From JBCBAP01 sp038532435 (GTDB lineage: Bacteria; Pseudomonadota; Alphaproteobacteria; Rhodobacterales; Rhodobacteraceae): a stretch of DNA of 36,461 nt. Under the pieces are notes generated by a model. That model worked only from the letters and a program-made list of their open reading frames with translations, did not search any database and was not told where the DNA came from. Made by a program: the position numbers and the translations under genes. Positions 24,997 through 32,263 of the stretch are shown here, piece after piece; the first letter of the stretch is position 1; every line of letters begins with the position of its first letter. The stretch covers positions 1 through 36,461 of the forward strand of contig JBCBAP010000035.1 of assembly GCA_038532435.1 (NCBI GenBank), in the 5' to 3' direction.

Positions 24997-25940
24997 GCGG
25001 GGCTCTCCGCGAAGAGGCACAGGAGCTGGAGCGCGACCGTGGCCCCGGCGAGCGCGGTGATTTCCGCCACATCGTAGGCGGGGGAGACCTCGACCACGTC
25101 CGCGCCCACGATGGTGAGCCCACTCAGTCCGCGCAGGATCGTCAGCGCCTGATGGGTGGTGAGCCCCCCGACTACCGGCGTGCCCGTGCCGGGTGCGCAG
25201 GAGGGGTCGAGACCGTCGATGTCGAACGTCAGATAGCTCGGTCCATCGCCAACCCTGTCACGGATCGCGGCGATCGTGTCGCCCAGCGGTGTCTCATGAA
25301 CCGTGATCGCATCCCGGATCTCGATGCCGAGCGGGTCATCGTTGGTTGTCCGGATGCCGATCTGGATGGACCGCTCCGGATCGATGAGCCCCTGTTCGAC
25401 CGCGTGATAGAACATGGTGCCATGGTCGATGCGGGTTGCGTCATCCTGCCAGGTGTCCGTGTGCGCATCGAACTGGATCAGCCCGACCGGCCCGTGCCGG
25501 GCCACATGGGCCTTGAGCGAAGGGTAGGTGGTGAAGTGGTCCCCGCCGAGCAGGAGCGTCCGCGTGTCGGTCGCGAGGATCGACGCGACAGCCGCCTCGA
25601 TCTGGGCGGGTACCCCTTCGGGATGTCCGCTGTCAAACCAGATGTCGCCCCAGTCCGCCACGGCCAGCCGCTCGAACGGATCGAAGGGGGAGGGCCATGT
25701 CCGGGACCAGCCCAGATTCGTACTCGCAGCCCGCACCGCGCGGGGGCCGAACCGCGTGCCGGGCCGGTTGGTCACCGAGGTGTCGAAGGGCACGCCAACG
25801 ATGGCCACATCCACCCCGTCGAGGTCCCGCATGTACTTCCTCCGGCAAAAACTCAATGCCCCGGAATACATCGGCTCGTCGTGGGTAACCGCGTCGAAGC
25901 CCTGTGCAGTGAACCCGTAATCCTTGCGAAACTCTGCCAT
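24993..25940 (-). CDS. speB: Agmatinase-type ureohydrolase (SpeB family)
   Basis: A 315-aa binuclear-manganese hydrolase. The six metal ligands are in place: H135 in GGDHF, D158, H160 and D162 in DAHTD, and D240 and D242 in FDIDGLDP. The GTRFGP loop (61-66) is also typical. Agmatinases release urea from agmatine to give putrescine. Marine alphaproteobacterial relatives also act on guanidinobutyrate or other guanidino compounds, so the substrate is not fixed by sequence. It is cotranscribed with the GS-like gene and divergent from a GntR/FCD regulator, with a palindrome between them at 25969-25982. Ribosome-binding sequence before the ATG is weak. Confidence 0.88.
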   Translation of the reverse strand: MAEFRKDYGFTAQGFDAVTHDEPMYSGALSFCRRKYMRDLDGVDVAIVGVPFDTSVTNRPGTRFGPRAVRAASTNLGWSRTWPSPFDPFERLAVADWGDIWFDSGHPEGVPAQIEAAVASILATDTRTLLLGGDHFTTYPSLKAHVARHGPVGLIQFDAHTDTWQDDATRIDHGTMFYHAVEQGLIDPERSIQIGIRTTNDDPLGIEIRDAITVHETPLGDTIAAIRDRVGDGPSYLTFDIDGLDPSCAPGTGTPVVGGLTTHQALTILRGLSGLTIVGADVVEVSPAYDVAEITALAGATVALQLLCLFAESPA

Positions 25941-25968
25941 CAGCCGATGCCCGTTGACCTGACTTCAT

Positions 25969-25982
25969 TTTGTGATCACAAA
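25969..25982. promoter_or_regulatory. Perfect palindrome TTTGTGATCACAAA, likely GntR operator
   Basis: A 14-bp perfect palindrome lies 29-42 bases upstream of the ureohydrolase start and 7-20 bases upstream of the GntR start, in a 48-bp divergent gap. It fits the TnGTnnnnACnA-like shape known for GntR/FadR-type operators. The regulator encoded next to it is the natural candidate to bind it and to control both directions. It is not a CRP site, which would need six bases between TGTGA and TCACA. Confidence 0.7.
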
Positions 25983-25988
25983 TTGGCA

Positions 25989-26651
25989 ATGGCGGAGAAG
26001 GAAAAGCAAGACCAAATCGGCGCGGCCCAGTCCGGCACCACCCATGACCGCGTCTACCGCCATCTGCGGCTCAAGATCCTCTATGGCGAGCTGGAACCCG
26101 GTGCGAGCCTCACGCTGCGCGGAATCGCCTCCGATCTCGGGGTCAGCATGACTCCGGTGCGCGAGGCGATGCGCCGTCTCGTGGCGGAGGGGGCGCTGAC
26201 CATGTCGACCTCTGGTCGGATCACCACCCCTGCCCTGTCGAGCGAGCGGGTGGAGGAACTCGCCTCGATCCGGGCACTGTTGGAGCCGGAGCTAGCCGCG
26301 CGTGCGCTGCCCCGTGCGCACATGGCCCTGATCGAACGGCTGGAAACGCTCAACGAACAGATCCATGAGCTGATCACGGCGAACGCGCGTTCCGGCTATG
26401 TGCGCGCCAACCTGGAGTTTCACCGCACGCTTTACCTGCGGGCGCAGGCCCCGGCGATGCTGGCGCTCACCGAAACGGTCTGGCTCCAGTCCGGGCCGAC
26501 CCTTCGTGCCATGTACGCCCGCCAGCAGCAGACGAAATCATTCCAGAATCATGCAAAGATCATCGCGGCGCTGAAGGCCGGGGATGAGCCGGGCCTCAGA
26601 ATTGCGGTGCGGGCGGATGTGACCGGGGGATTGCGGATGATCGTGACATGA
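25989..26651 (+). CDS. GntR-family transcriptional regulator with FCD domain
   Basis: A 220-aa DNA-binding regulator. The winged helix-turn-helix covers about 22-78 (LRGIASDLGVSMTPVREAMR) and the C-terminal ligand-binding FCD domain follows (IRALLEPELAARAL, and NLEFHRTLYLRA). ATG at 25989 is chosen; an in-frame ATG at 25947 would place the palindrome inside the gene and is less likely. There is no clear ribosome-binding sequence. Divergent from the ureohydrolase operon, which it probably represses in the absence of an amine or guanidino ligand. Its stop overlaps the next start as ATGA, coupling it to an extensin-like gene. Confidence 0.92.
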   Translation: MAEKEKQDQIGAAQSGTTHDRVYRHLRLKILYGELEPGASLTLRGIASDLGVSMTPVREAMRRLVAEGALTMSTSGRITTPALSSERVEELASIRALLEPELAARALPRAHMALIERLETLNEQIHELITANARSGYVRANLEFHRTLYLRAQAPAMLALTETVWLQSGPTLRAMYARQQQTKSFQNHAKIIAALKAGDEPGLRIAVRADVTGGLRMIVT

Positions 26652-27376
26652 AGCTGATGATCGCGGGGATGTTTGCGGTGCTTGGGGTGGCACTCGTCTC
26701 CTGTGGAAGTCGTGATCCGGTCCGCTCGAGTGGCGGGGTGGACACGGGGCTCGGTCGGTTGAGCGGGGCGAGCCTTTCGTCCGCCTATGCGGAGAACCGG
26801 GCCGCTTGGCAAGGCCAGCGCCACGGCCGCTGGTCCACCTCGTCCGGTCCGCTGTCCGGGATCTGCGGGGATGCACGGCTGGCGGGCTATACCGTTGCAC
26901 CGATCTCCAGCGCATCTTCCTGCGGGGTGCCGACGGCGGTGGAGCTGTCGACCGTTTCGGGCATCGCCGTGAAGGGCCCGGCAAAGGTTTCCTGCGCGTT
27001 CGCCCGCACTTTCGCGGACTGGGTCGAGGGCGGGTTGAAACCCGCGGCGGCGGAGAACGGTGTCCGCGTGACGGAGATGCGCAGCGTCGCGGGCTATGCC
27101 TGCCGGTCTCGCAACAGCAGGCGGGGTGCGCGCCTGTCGAACCACGCGTTCGGCAATGCGCTCGACATCTCCGCATTTACCTTCGCCGACGGGGGCACAG
27201 TGACGCTTTTGCAGAACTGGTCGTCGCCGCGGGGTGGCGCATTCCTCCGCGATGTCGCCGACAGCGCCTGCAGCGCATTCAACACAGTGCTCGGGCCCGA
27301 CTTCAACGCGGCCCACCGGGATCATTTCCACTTCGACATCTCACCGAGTTTTTCGCGGAGTTCCTACTGCCGGTGA
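26648..27376 (+). CDS. Extensin-like (D-Ala-D-Ala peptidase-fold) lipoprotein
   Basis: A 242-aa exported protein. A signal peptide with lipobox LVSC makes C19 a likely lipidated residue. The C-terminal extensin-like domain has GICGDARLAG, then CAFARTFADWVE, and the metal-binding-type pattern LSNHAFGNALDISAF followed by HRDHFHFDIS. These resemble the zinc sites of M15 D,D-carboxypeptidase-like folds. Family members are expected at the cell envelope, perhaps on peptidoglycan. Four or more cysteines suggest disulfides. The gene is translationally coupled to the GntR gene, an unusual partnership whose meaning is not clear. Confidence 0.85.
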   Translation: MKLMIAGMFAVLGVALVSCGSRDPVRSSGGVDTGLGRLSGASLSSAYAENRAAWQGQRHGRWSTSSGPLSGICGDARLAGYTVAPISSASSCGVPTAVELSTVSGIAVKGPAKVSCAFARTFADWVEGGLKPAAAENGVRVTEMRSVAGYACRSRNSRRGARLSNHAFGNALDISAFTFADGGTVTLLQNWSSPRGGAFLRDVADSACSAFNTVLGPDFNAAHRDHFHFDISPSFSRSSYCR

Positions 27377-27505
27377 GGGCATAAACCCCGGGGGTAATCC
27401 CGGCATCTCCATCGTTGGACCGATTGAGAGAGGAGGTGTGCCGCCGTTTGGTTCTGAGCATGCCGCGGGGTTTACCCGTGGTCCCAACCCGAAAGGACCG
27501 GTCAC

Positions 27506-27763
27506 ATGCTCCGCCTCACGCTTCTCACCCTCGCCGCAGCCCTCGTTCCCGCACTTGCCGCCGCCGACATCTCCTTGGGGGAAAGGATCGGTATCGATGA
27601 GGCAGCCATTGCCGAGGCGCTCGCGGCCCTCGGATACGATCTTGAGGAGATCGAGCCGGAGGCCGAAGGGCTGGAGGTCGAGGTCATCCGCGATGGCGTC
27701 GAATATGAACTCATGCTGGATCCGAAGACCGGCACCGTTCTGAGCGTCGAACTGGACGACTGA
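27506..27763 (+). CDS. Small exported PepSY-like protein
   Basis: An 85-aa protein with AAAGGA before the ATG. The N-terminus is a signal peptide (LRLTLLTLAAALVPALAAA). The mature 65 residues are acidic and match the short PepSY-like form: helix IDEAAIAEALAALGYDLEEI, then strands VEVIRDGVEYELMLDPKTGTV. PepSY domains are found in periplasmic modulators of peptidases and in sensor proteins. The target is unknown. It stands alone between the extensin-like and lutA genes. Confidence 0.72.
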   Translation: MLRLTLLTLAAALVPALAAADISLGERIGIDEAAIAEALAALGYDLEEIEPEAEGLEVEVIRDGVEYELMLDPKTGTVLSVELDD

Positions 27764-27847
27764 CGGGCGCAGATCCGCCGCGGTCGCGATGAGCCGGATG
27801 GTGCGACCGGAAGCCCTGGATCGGGGCTAGGCACATAGGTTCCTGCA

Positions 27848-27866
27848 TGGTAAACAAACCTTACCA
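27848..27866. promoter_or_regulatory. Inverted repeat TGGTAA-N7-TTACCA upstream of lutABC
   Basis: Perfect 6-bp arms (27848-27853 and 27861-27866) lie 19-37 bases before the lutA ATG. The arms contain TGGT/ACCA, the half-sites of GntR/LldR-type operators, although the 7-base spacer is longer than in the published FadR/LldR sites I know. Candidate site for a lactate-responsive regulator encoded elsewhere. Confidence 0.45.
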
Positions 27867-27884
27867 ATTTCAGAGGAAGCGCCG

Positions 27885-28649
27885 ATGCCCCAGACCAGAC
27901 CCCGGGTCGCGTTGTTTGTGACCTGTCTCGTGGACATGTTCCGCCCCTCCGTCGGCTTTGCGACAGTCAAACTGCTGCAGGAGGCGGGATGCGAGGTCAG
28001 CGTGCCCGAGGCGCAGACCTGCTGCGGTCAGCCGGCCTGGAACTCCGGCGATCGGGAAAACGCGCGCCGGATCGCAGAGCAGGTCATCGTCGCGATGGAG
28101 GGGCACGACTATGTCGTCGCACCCTCGGGATCCTGTGCGGGCACCATGGTCAAGGACTATCCGATGATGTTCGAGGAAGGGTCGGCCTGGCACATCCGGG
28201 CGGTCGCCCTGTCGGAGAAGACCTACGAGATCACGAGCTTCCTCGCGGATGTGCTGGGTGTGGAGGCGGTAGCTGCCGAGGTGCCCCGCCTCGCCACCTA
28301 TCACGACAGCTGCTCAGGTCTGCGGGGCCTCGGGGTGAAGGATCAGCCGCGCAAGCTCCTCGCGTCCGCCGGGGTGCAGGTGCGGGAGATGGACGAGGCC
28401 GAGGTCTGCTGCGGGTTCGGCGGCACCTTCTGTGTCAAGTATCCAGACATTTCCAACACGATGGTGTCTGACAAGACCCGCAATGCAACGGACACGGGGG
28501 CGGAGATGCTGCTCGCCGGCGATCTTGGCTGCCTGATGAACATGGCGGGCAAAGCCTCCCGCGAGGGGCGCAACATCGAGGTCCGCCACGTGGTCGAAGT
28601 CCTCGCGGGCATGACGGACACGCCTGCAATCGGGGAGGGATCCCGGTGA
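27885..28649 (+). CDS. lutA: L-lactate oxidation protein LutA (CCG-domain Fe-S protein)
   Basis: A 254-aa protein with two CCG (cysteine-rich) domains: C46-C47-G48 in the first and C175-C176-G177 with C183 in the second, plus C84 and C143 as the matching upstream cysteines. LutA/YkgE works with LutB and LutC to oxidise L-lactate to pyruvate as a cytochrome-independent, Fe-S-dependent system. AGAGGAAG lies before the ATG. The three lut genes overlap (GTGA and ATGA), so they form one operon. The related GlcF/LldE proteins also have CCG domains, but the lutB and lutC neighbours settle this call. Confidence 0.94.
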   Translation: MPQTRPRVALFVTCLVDMFRPSVGFATVKLLQEAGCEVSVPEAQTCCGQPAWNSGDRENARRIAEQVIVAMEGHDYVVAPSGSCAGTMVKDYPMMFEEGSAWHIRAVALSEKTYEITSFLADVLGVEAVAAEVPRLATYHDSCSGLRGLGVKDQPRKLLASAGVQVREMDEAEVCCGFGGTFCVKYPDISNTMVSDKTRNATDTGAEMLLAGDLGCLMNMAGKASREGRNIEVRHVVEVLAGMTDTPAIGEGSR

Positions 28650-30082
28650 CCCATCAGCCGACAACGCCCCAGTTCAAGACCAACGTCAAAAAGGCGCTCA
28701 GGGACGAAAATCTGCAGAGCGCCCTGCGTGGATCGCGTGGCAACTTCATCGACAAACGGGCGAAGGCTGCGGCAAAGGTCGACACGTTTGACGAGCTGCG
28801 GGACGCCGCGCGGGACCTGAAGAACCATACGCTCGCCCATCTCGATCTTTATCTGCAGCGCTACGAGGATCGGGTGCATGCGGACGGGGGGCACGTCCAC
28901 TGGGCCGAAACGGCGGAGGATGCGCAGCGCATCGTGCTCGACATCTGTCGCAAGGCCGGGGCCAAGACCGTCAACAAGGGCAAGACGATGATCTCCGAAG
29001 AGTGCGGGATCAATCAGCACCTGGAAGAGAACGGCATCGCCCCCGTGGAGACCGACCTCGGGGAATACATCATCCAGCTGCGCGGGGAGGCCCCGTCCCA
29101 CATCATTGCCCCTGCGGTGCATGTGACTGTTCCGGAGGTACGGGAGGAGTTTCGCAAGGCCCACACCCATCTGCCCGAGGACCGCAACCTCGATGGGCTC
29201 GACACGCTGTTGCAGGAGGCTCGCGGTATCCTGCGCGAGAAGTATTTCGAGGCGGAGGTGGGGATCACCGGCGCCAACATGCTGATCGCGGAGACCGGCC
29301 AGTCCGTCATCGTCACCAACGAGGGGAATGGCGATCTCAGCCAGTCCCTGCCCAAGGTGCACATCGTGATGGCGAGCCTTGAGAAGGTGGTGCCGACCCT
29401 TGATGACGCTTCCACGATCCTGCGGGTGCTCGCCAGGTCCGCCACCGGGCAGGACATGTCCGTCTACACGACCTTCTCCGCCGGGCCACGGCGGATGGAG
29501 GATCCTGATGGGCCCGAGGAGTACCATGTCGTGCTGCTCGACAATGGCCGGTCCAATATGATCGGGACCGAGTTCCAGGAGATGCTTCGCTGCATCCGCT
29601 GCGGGGCGTGCATGAACCATTGCCCGGTCTATCAGTCCGTCGGGGGCCACGCCTATGGCTGGGTCTATCCCGGACCCATGGGGGCGGTATTGACCCCGTC
29701 CCTGATCGGGGTGGAGGAAGGCGGCCACCTGCCCAACGCCTCCACCTTCTGCGGGCGGTGCGAGGCGGTGTGCCCGATGCGCATCCCCCTGCCCAAGATG
29801 ATGCGCCACTGGCGGGAGCGGGAGTTCGAGAAGAACCTGACACCGAATGCGACCCGCTACGGCCTCGGCCTCTGGGCCTTCTTTGCGATGCGGCCCCGGC
29901 TTTATCAGTTCGTCACGTCCTGGGCGATGTGGAAGCTGCGCATCGCAGCCTTCGGTAAGGGCCGGTTCCGCTCGGTCCCCCTGCTCAACCGGCTGGTGCG
30001 CGGCTGGACGGAGAAGCGGGATCTGCCCGCACCCGAGGGGACGACATTCATGGCGCAATGGGCTTCGGGGAAGCGGCCATGA
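28646..30082 (+). CDS. lutB: L-lactate oxidation protein LutB (ferredoxin-like Fe-S protein)
   Basis: A 478-aa protein that starts with GTG, overlapping the lutA stop as GTGA, with GGGAGGGA before it. The C-terminal half has two 4Fe-4S motifs: C316-x2-C-x2-C-x3-C (CIRCGACMNHC) and C369-x2-C-x3-C (CGRCEAVC). The N-terminal half is the DUF162-like LUD domain shared with LutC (GITGANMLIAETGQSVIVTN). The protein is the electron-transfer core of the lactate-oxidising LutABC complex, presumably linked to the membrane electron chain. Length agrees with Bacillus LutB-type proteins. Confidence 0.95.
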   Translation: MTHQPTTPQFKTNVKKALRDENLQSALRGSRGNFIDKRAKAAAKVDTFDELRDAARDLKNHTLAHLDLYLQRYEDRVHADGGHVHWAETAEDAQRIVLDICRKAGAKTVNKGKTMISEECGINQHLEENGIAPVETDLGEYIIQLRGEAPSHIIAPAVHVTVPEVREEFRKAHTHLPEDRNLDGLDTLLQEARGILREKYFEAEVGITGANMLIAETGQSVIVTNEGNGDLSQSLPKVHIVMASLEKVVPTLDDASTILRVLARSATGQDMSVYTTFSAGPRRMEDPDGPEEYHVVLLDNGRSNMIGTEFQEMLRCIRCGACMNHCPVYQSVGGHAYGWVYPGPMGAVLTPSLIGVEEGGHLPNASTFCGRCEAVCPMRIPLPKMMRHWREREFEKNLTPNATRYGLGLWAFFAMRPRLYQFVTSWAMWKLRIAAFGKGRFRSVPLLNRLVRGWTEKRDLPAPEGTTFMAQWASGKRP

Positions 30083-30738
30083 GCGCGCGGGATCGTATTC
30101 TGTCAAAACTCTCCCGAACACTCACCGCAGGTGTTGCGCCGGAGGAACGTGTGGCTGCCGTGGATGAGCGCCTGACGGGTGCTGGAGAGCCGCGTCCACG
30201 CCCGGATTTCGCGACGCTCGACGGCCCCGCGCGGATTGATCAGTTTGTCACCCGGCTCGAGGCGGTGGACGGAACCGTCAGCCGCCTGGACGCGCTCGAT
30301 GATCTTCCGGAGGCGCTGGCGGATCAGTTGCGCCAGCGCAACCTGCCCGCCGCCATCCGGCACGGACAGGATCCCATGTTTCAAACCCTCGACTGGGGAC
30401 CTGTCGAGGCCTCCGAGGGGGTTGGCCGGATCGATGAGCCCGCCACGCTCTCGCGCGCGCAGATGGGCATGGCGGAGACCGGCACGCTCGTGCTCGCCTC
30501 GGGACCGGACAATCCGGTGACGCTGACCTTCCTCGGCGAGACCCATTTCGTTGTGCTGCGCGAAAGCGATGTCTGCGCCGGATTCGAGGATATGTGGGCC
30601 GCGGTGCGAGAGCGGTCTCTCCACCCCCGCACGCTCAACATGGTCACTGGGCCCAGCCGGTCAGCCGATATCGGCCAGGTCCTTCAGCTTGGTGCCCACG
30701 GACCCGTCGCCCTGCATGTCTTTCTGGTGAAAGACTGA
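30079..30738 (+). CDS. lutC: L-lactate oxidation protein LutC (LUD domain)
   Basis: A 219-aa protein with start ATGA overlapping lutB. The LUD domain is seen in the C-terminal part: TLSRAQMGMAETGTLVLASG and TFLGETHFVVLRESDV, ending GPVALHVFLVKD. LutC is the third subunit of the lactate oxidation system. No L-lactate permease or dedicated GntR/LldR gene lies in this window, so transport and control must be encoded elsewhere. Confidence 0.93.
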   Translation: MSARDRILSKLSRTLTAGVAPEERVAAVDERLTGAGEPRPRPDFATLDGPARIDQFVTRLEAVDGTVSRLDALDDLPEALADQLRQRNLPAAIRHGQDPMFQTLDWGPVEASEGVGRIDEPATLSRAQMGMAETGTLVLASGPDNPVTLTFLGETHFVVLRESDVCAGFEDMWAAVRERSLHPRTLNMVTGPSRSADIGQVLQLGAHGPVALHVFLVKD

Positions 30739-30889
30739 CCCTCCAGCACACACCCTCACCTGTCGCGATGTTGATCCATCAGACGATGCGCGCCGTATCC
30801 TTCCTGCTGTGACGCTCTGGCCGGGTGCCAACCGCACGCAGTGCCAGACGGAACGCGCCGCAGGCGCTCAGTTCGACAGGAGGGGCCAG

Positions 30890-31255
30890 GTGGTAGGCTG
30901 GATCAATATCGCGATGGCGGCGATCACGATTGCCGTCGGCTTCATCGGTTTTCTCAATCCGCGCTACGTGATGGAGACGCTGAACCTTGCCACCGACGGC
31001 TCCACCTTCGGCCTGTCGGAGATCCGGGCCGCCAGCGGTGCCGTCTTCGTCGGGATGGGCGGCGTGGCGATCCTGCTTGGCGCGCCCTGGGCCTATTTCA
31101 TGATCGGCGTGCTTTACGCCTCCGCCGGGATGGGGCGGCTGCTTTCGATCATCCTCGACGGATCCGGGCCGGCGGGGGCCTACGGATTTTTGGCCTTCGA
31201 GGTTCTGTTCGCGGGCTGGTTCATAGCCGCGAACTGGTCGGCGGTGCGGGGCTGA
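30890..31255 (+). CDS. DUF4345 domain membrane protein
   Basis: A 121-aa protein with GTG start at 30890; AGGAGGGG lies 5 bases before it, while an ATG-type start further upstream would add a basic non-conserved stretch. Four hydrophobic helices are visible (INIAMAAITIAVGFIGFL, GAVFVGMGGVAILLGAPW, AYFMIGVLYASAGMGRLLSI, FLAFEVLFAGWFIAANW), the DUF4345 layout. Function unknown. It is apparently monocistronic, 151 bases after lutC. Confidence 0.78.
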   Translation: MVGWINIAMAAITIAVGFIGFLNPRYVMETLNLATDGSTFGLSEIRAASGAVFVGMGGVAILLGAPWAYFMIGVLYASAGMGRLLSIILDGSGPAGAYGFLAFEVLFAGWFIAANWSAVRG

Positions 31256-31552
31256 ACGCGCTCCTGCGGGCATAATGCCAAGGGCTTCTGGCCGTCGGAT
31301 CCCCCTTGGGATGAGTGGATCTGCGAATCCAGCGACGGCGTTCCGATTTCCCTCAGAGGCGAGCGGCACCGCGCCTCGCATCCGCTCCAGATCGCCATCG
31401 CACAAACCGCCACTGGCGCATCTGTTTGCGGGGCGTGTGGCTGCTGCTGCCACCCCTTCCATTCCCCCCCTGAATCACCTATAGGAGCGGCTTCGCGGCG
31501 CTTACACCCCTGGAGGATCGCCGCGGTGGAAACCTGATAGGAGAACTGGCCG
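31256..31552. other. 297-bp intergenic region upstream of rplY
   Basis: No convincing gene is seen. It should hold the rplY promoter and leader: TATAGG at 31480-31485 could be a -10 element, and GGAG and AGGAG lie closer to the start. Open frames on both strands here have low-complexity composition and no start signals. Confidence 0.4.
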
Positions 31553-32188
31553 ATGGCTGAGACAATCGAGCTCGCTGCAACGGCGCGTGATGGTGTGGGC
31601 AAAGGGGCTGCCCGGGCTGCGCGGCGTGAGGGGATGGTCCCCGGCGTGATCTATGGTGGCAATGCGGATCCGCAGACCATCAGCGTGAAATTCAATGAAC
31701 TGCTCAAGCTCCTCAAGGCGGGCAAGTTCATGTCCACCCTGCTGAACGTCAAGGTGGACGGCGCAGACAACCGCGTGATCTGCCGCGCCGTGCAGCGCGA
31801 TGTGGTCAAGGATCTGCCGACCCACATCGACTTTCTGCGCCTGAGCGAGCGCAGCCGGATCAACCTCTTCATTCCCGTGTCGTTCGAGAATGAGGAAACC
31901 TGCCCGGGCATCAAGAAGGGCGGCGTTCTGACCGTTGTCCGTCCTGAGGTTGAGCTCAAGGTGAGCGCGAACGAGATCCCCGAGGAGATCGTTGTCGATC
32001 TTTCGGGTGTCGAAGTTGGCGACGTGATAAACATCTCCGACGTGACGCTGCCCTCCGGCACGCGCCCGATGATCACCGACCGGGACTTCGTGATCGCGAA
32101 CATCTCCGCACCATCGAGCCTGCGCTCCTCCGATGACGGAGCGAGCGAAGAGGAGACCGAAGAGGGTGAAGGTGACGAGGCGGAATAA
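31553..32188 (+). CDS. rplY: 50S ribosomal protein L25 (Ctc/TL5 form)
   Basis: A 211-aa long-form L25 (general stress protein Ctc type) that binds 5S rRNA. AGGAGAA lies before the ATG. The N-terminal L25 domain reads GKGAARAARREGMVPGVIYG, and the C-terminal beta domain includes VELKVSANEIPEEIVVDLSG and GDVINISDVTLP. The last 25 residues are an acidic tail (SEEETEEGEGDEAE), usual in this group. Followed by a strong terminator, so transcribed alone or from its own promoter upstream of pth. Confidence 0.97.
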   Translation: MAETIELAATARDGVGKGAARAARREGMVPGVIYGGNADPQTISVKFNELLKLLKAGKFMSTLLNVKVDGADNRVICRAVQRDVVKDLPTHIDFLRLSERSRINLFIPVSFENEETCPGIKKGGVLTVVRPEVELKVSANEIPEEIVVDLSGVEVGDVINISDVTLPSGTRPMITDRDFVIANISAPSSLRSSDDGASEEETEEGEGDEAE

Positions 32189-32216
32189 TCTGCCCCGCCT
32201 GACGGCTGACACTCAG

Positions 32217-32248
32217 CGGCGCACCGGCAAGTCCGGTGCGCCGTTTTT
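32217..32248 (+). terminator. Rho-independent terminator of rplY
   Basis: Perfect 11-bp stem (32217-32227 with 32233-32243), 5-base loop, then TTTTT at 32244-32248. It begins 28 bases after the rplY stop and ends 15 bases before the next GTG. Confidence 0.95.
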
Positions 32249-32263
32249 CGTTGGGGGTCCAGC

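Noticed and set aside
25969..25982. CRP/FNR binding site
   Set aside because: TGTGATCACA has no six-base spacer between half-sites as CRP sites do, and the neighbouring GntR regulator is the better match.
30779..31462. A 227-codon open frame on the minus strand
   Set aside because: Antisense to the DUF4345 gene, whose helices and strong ribosome-binding site are convincing.
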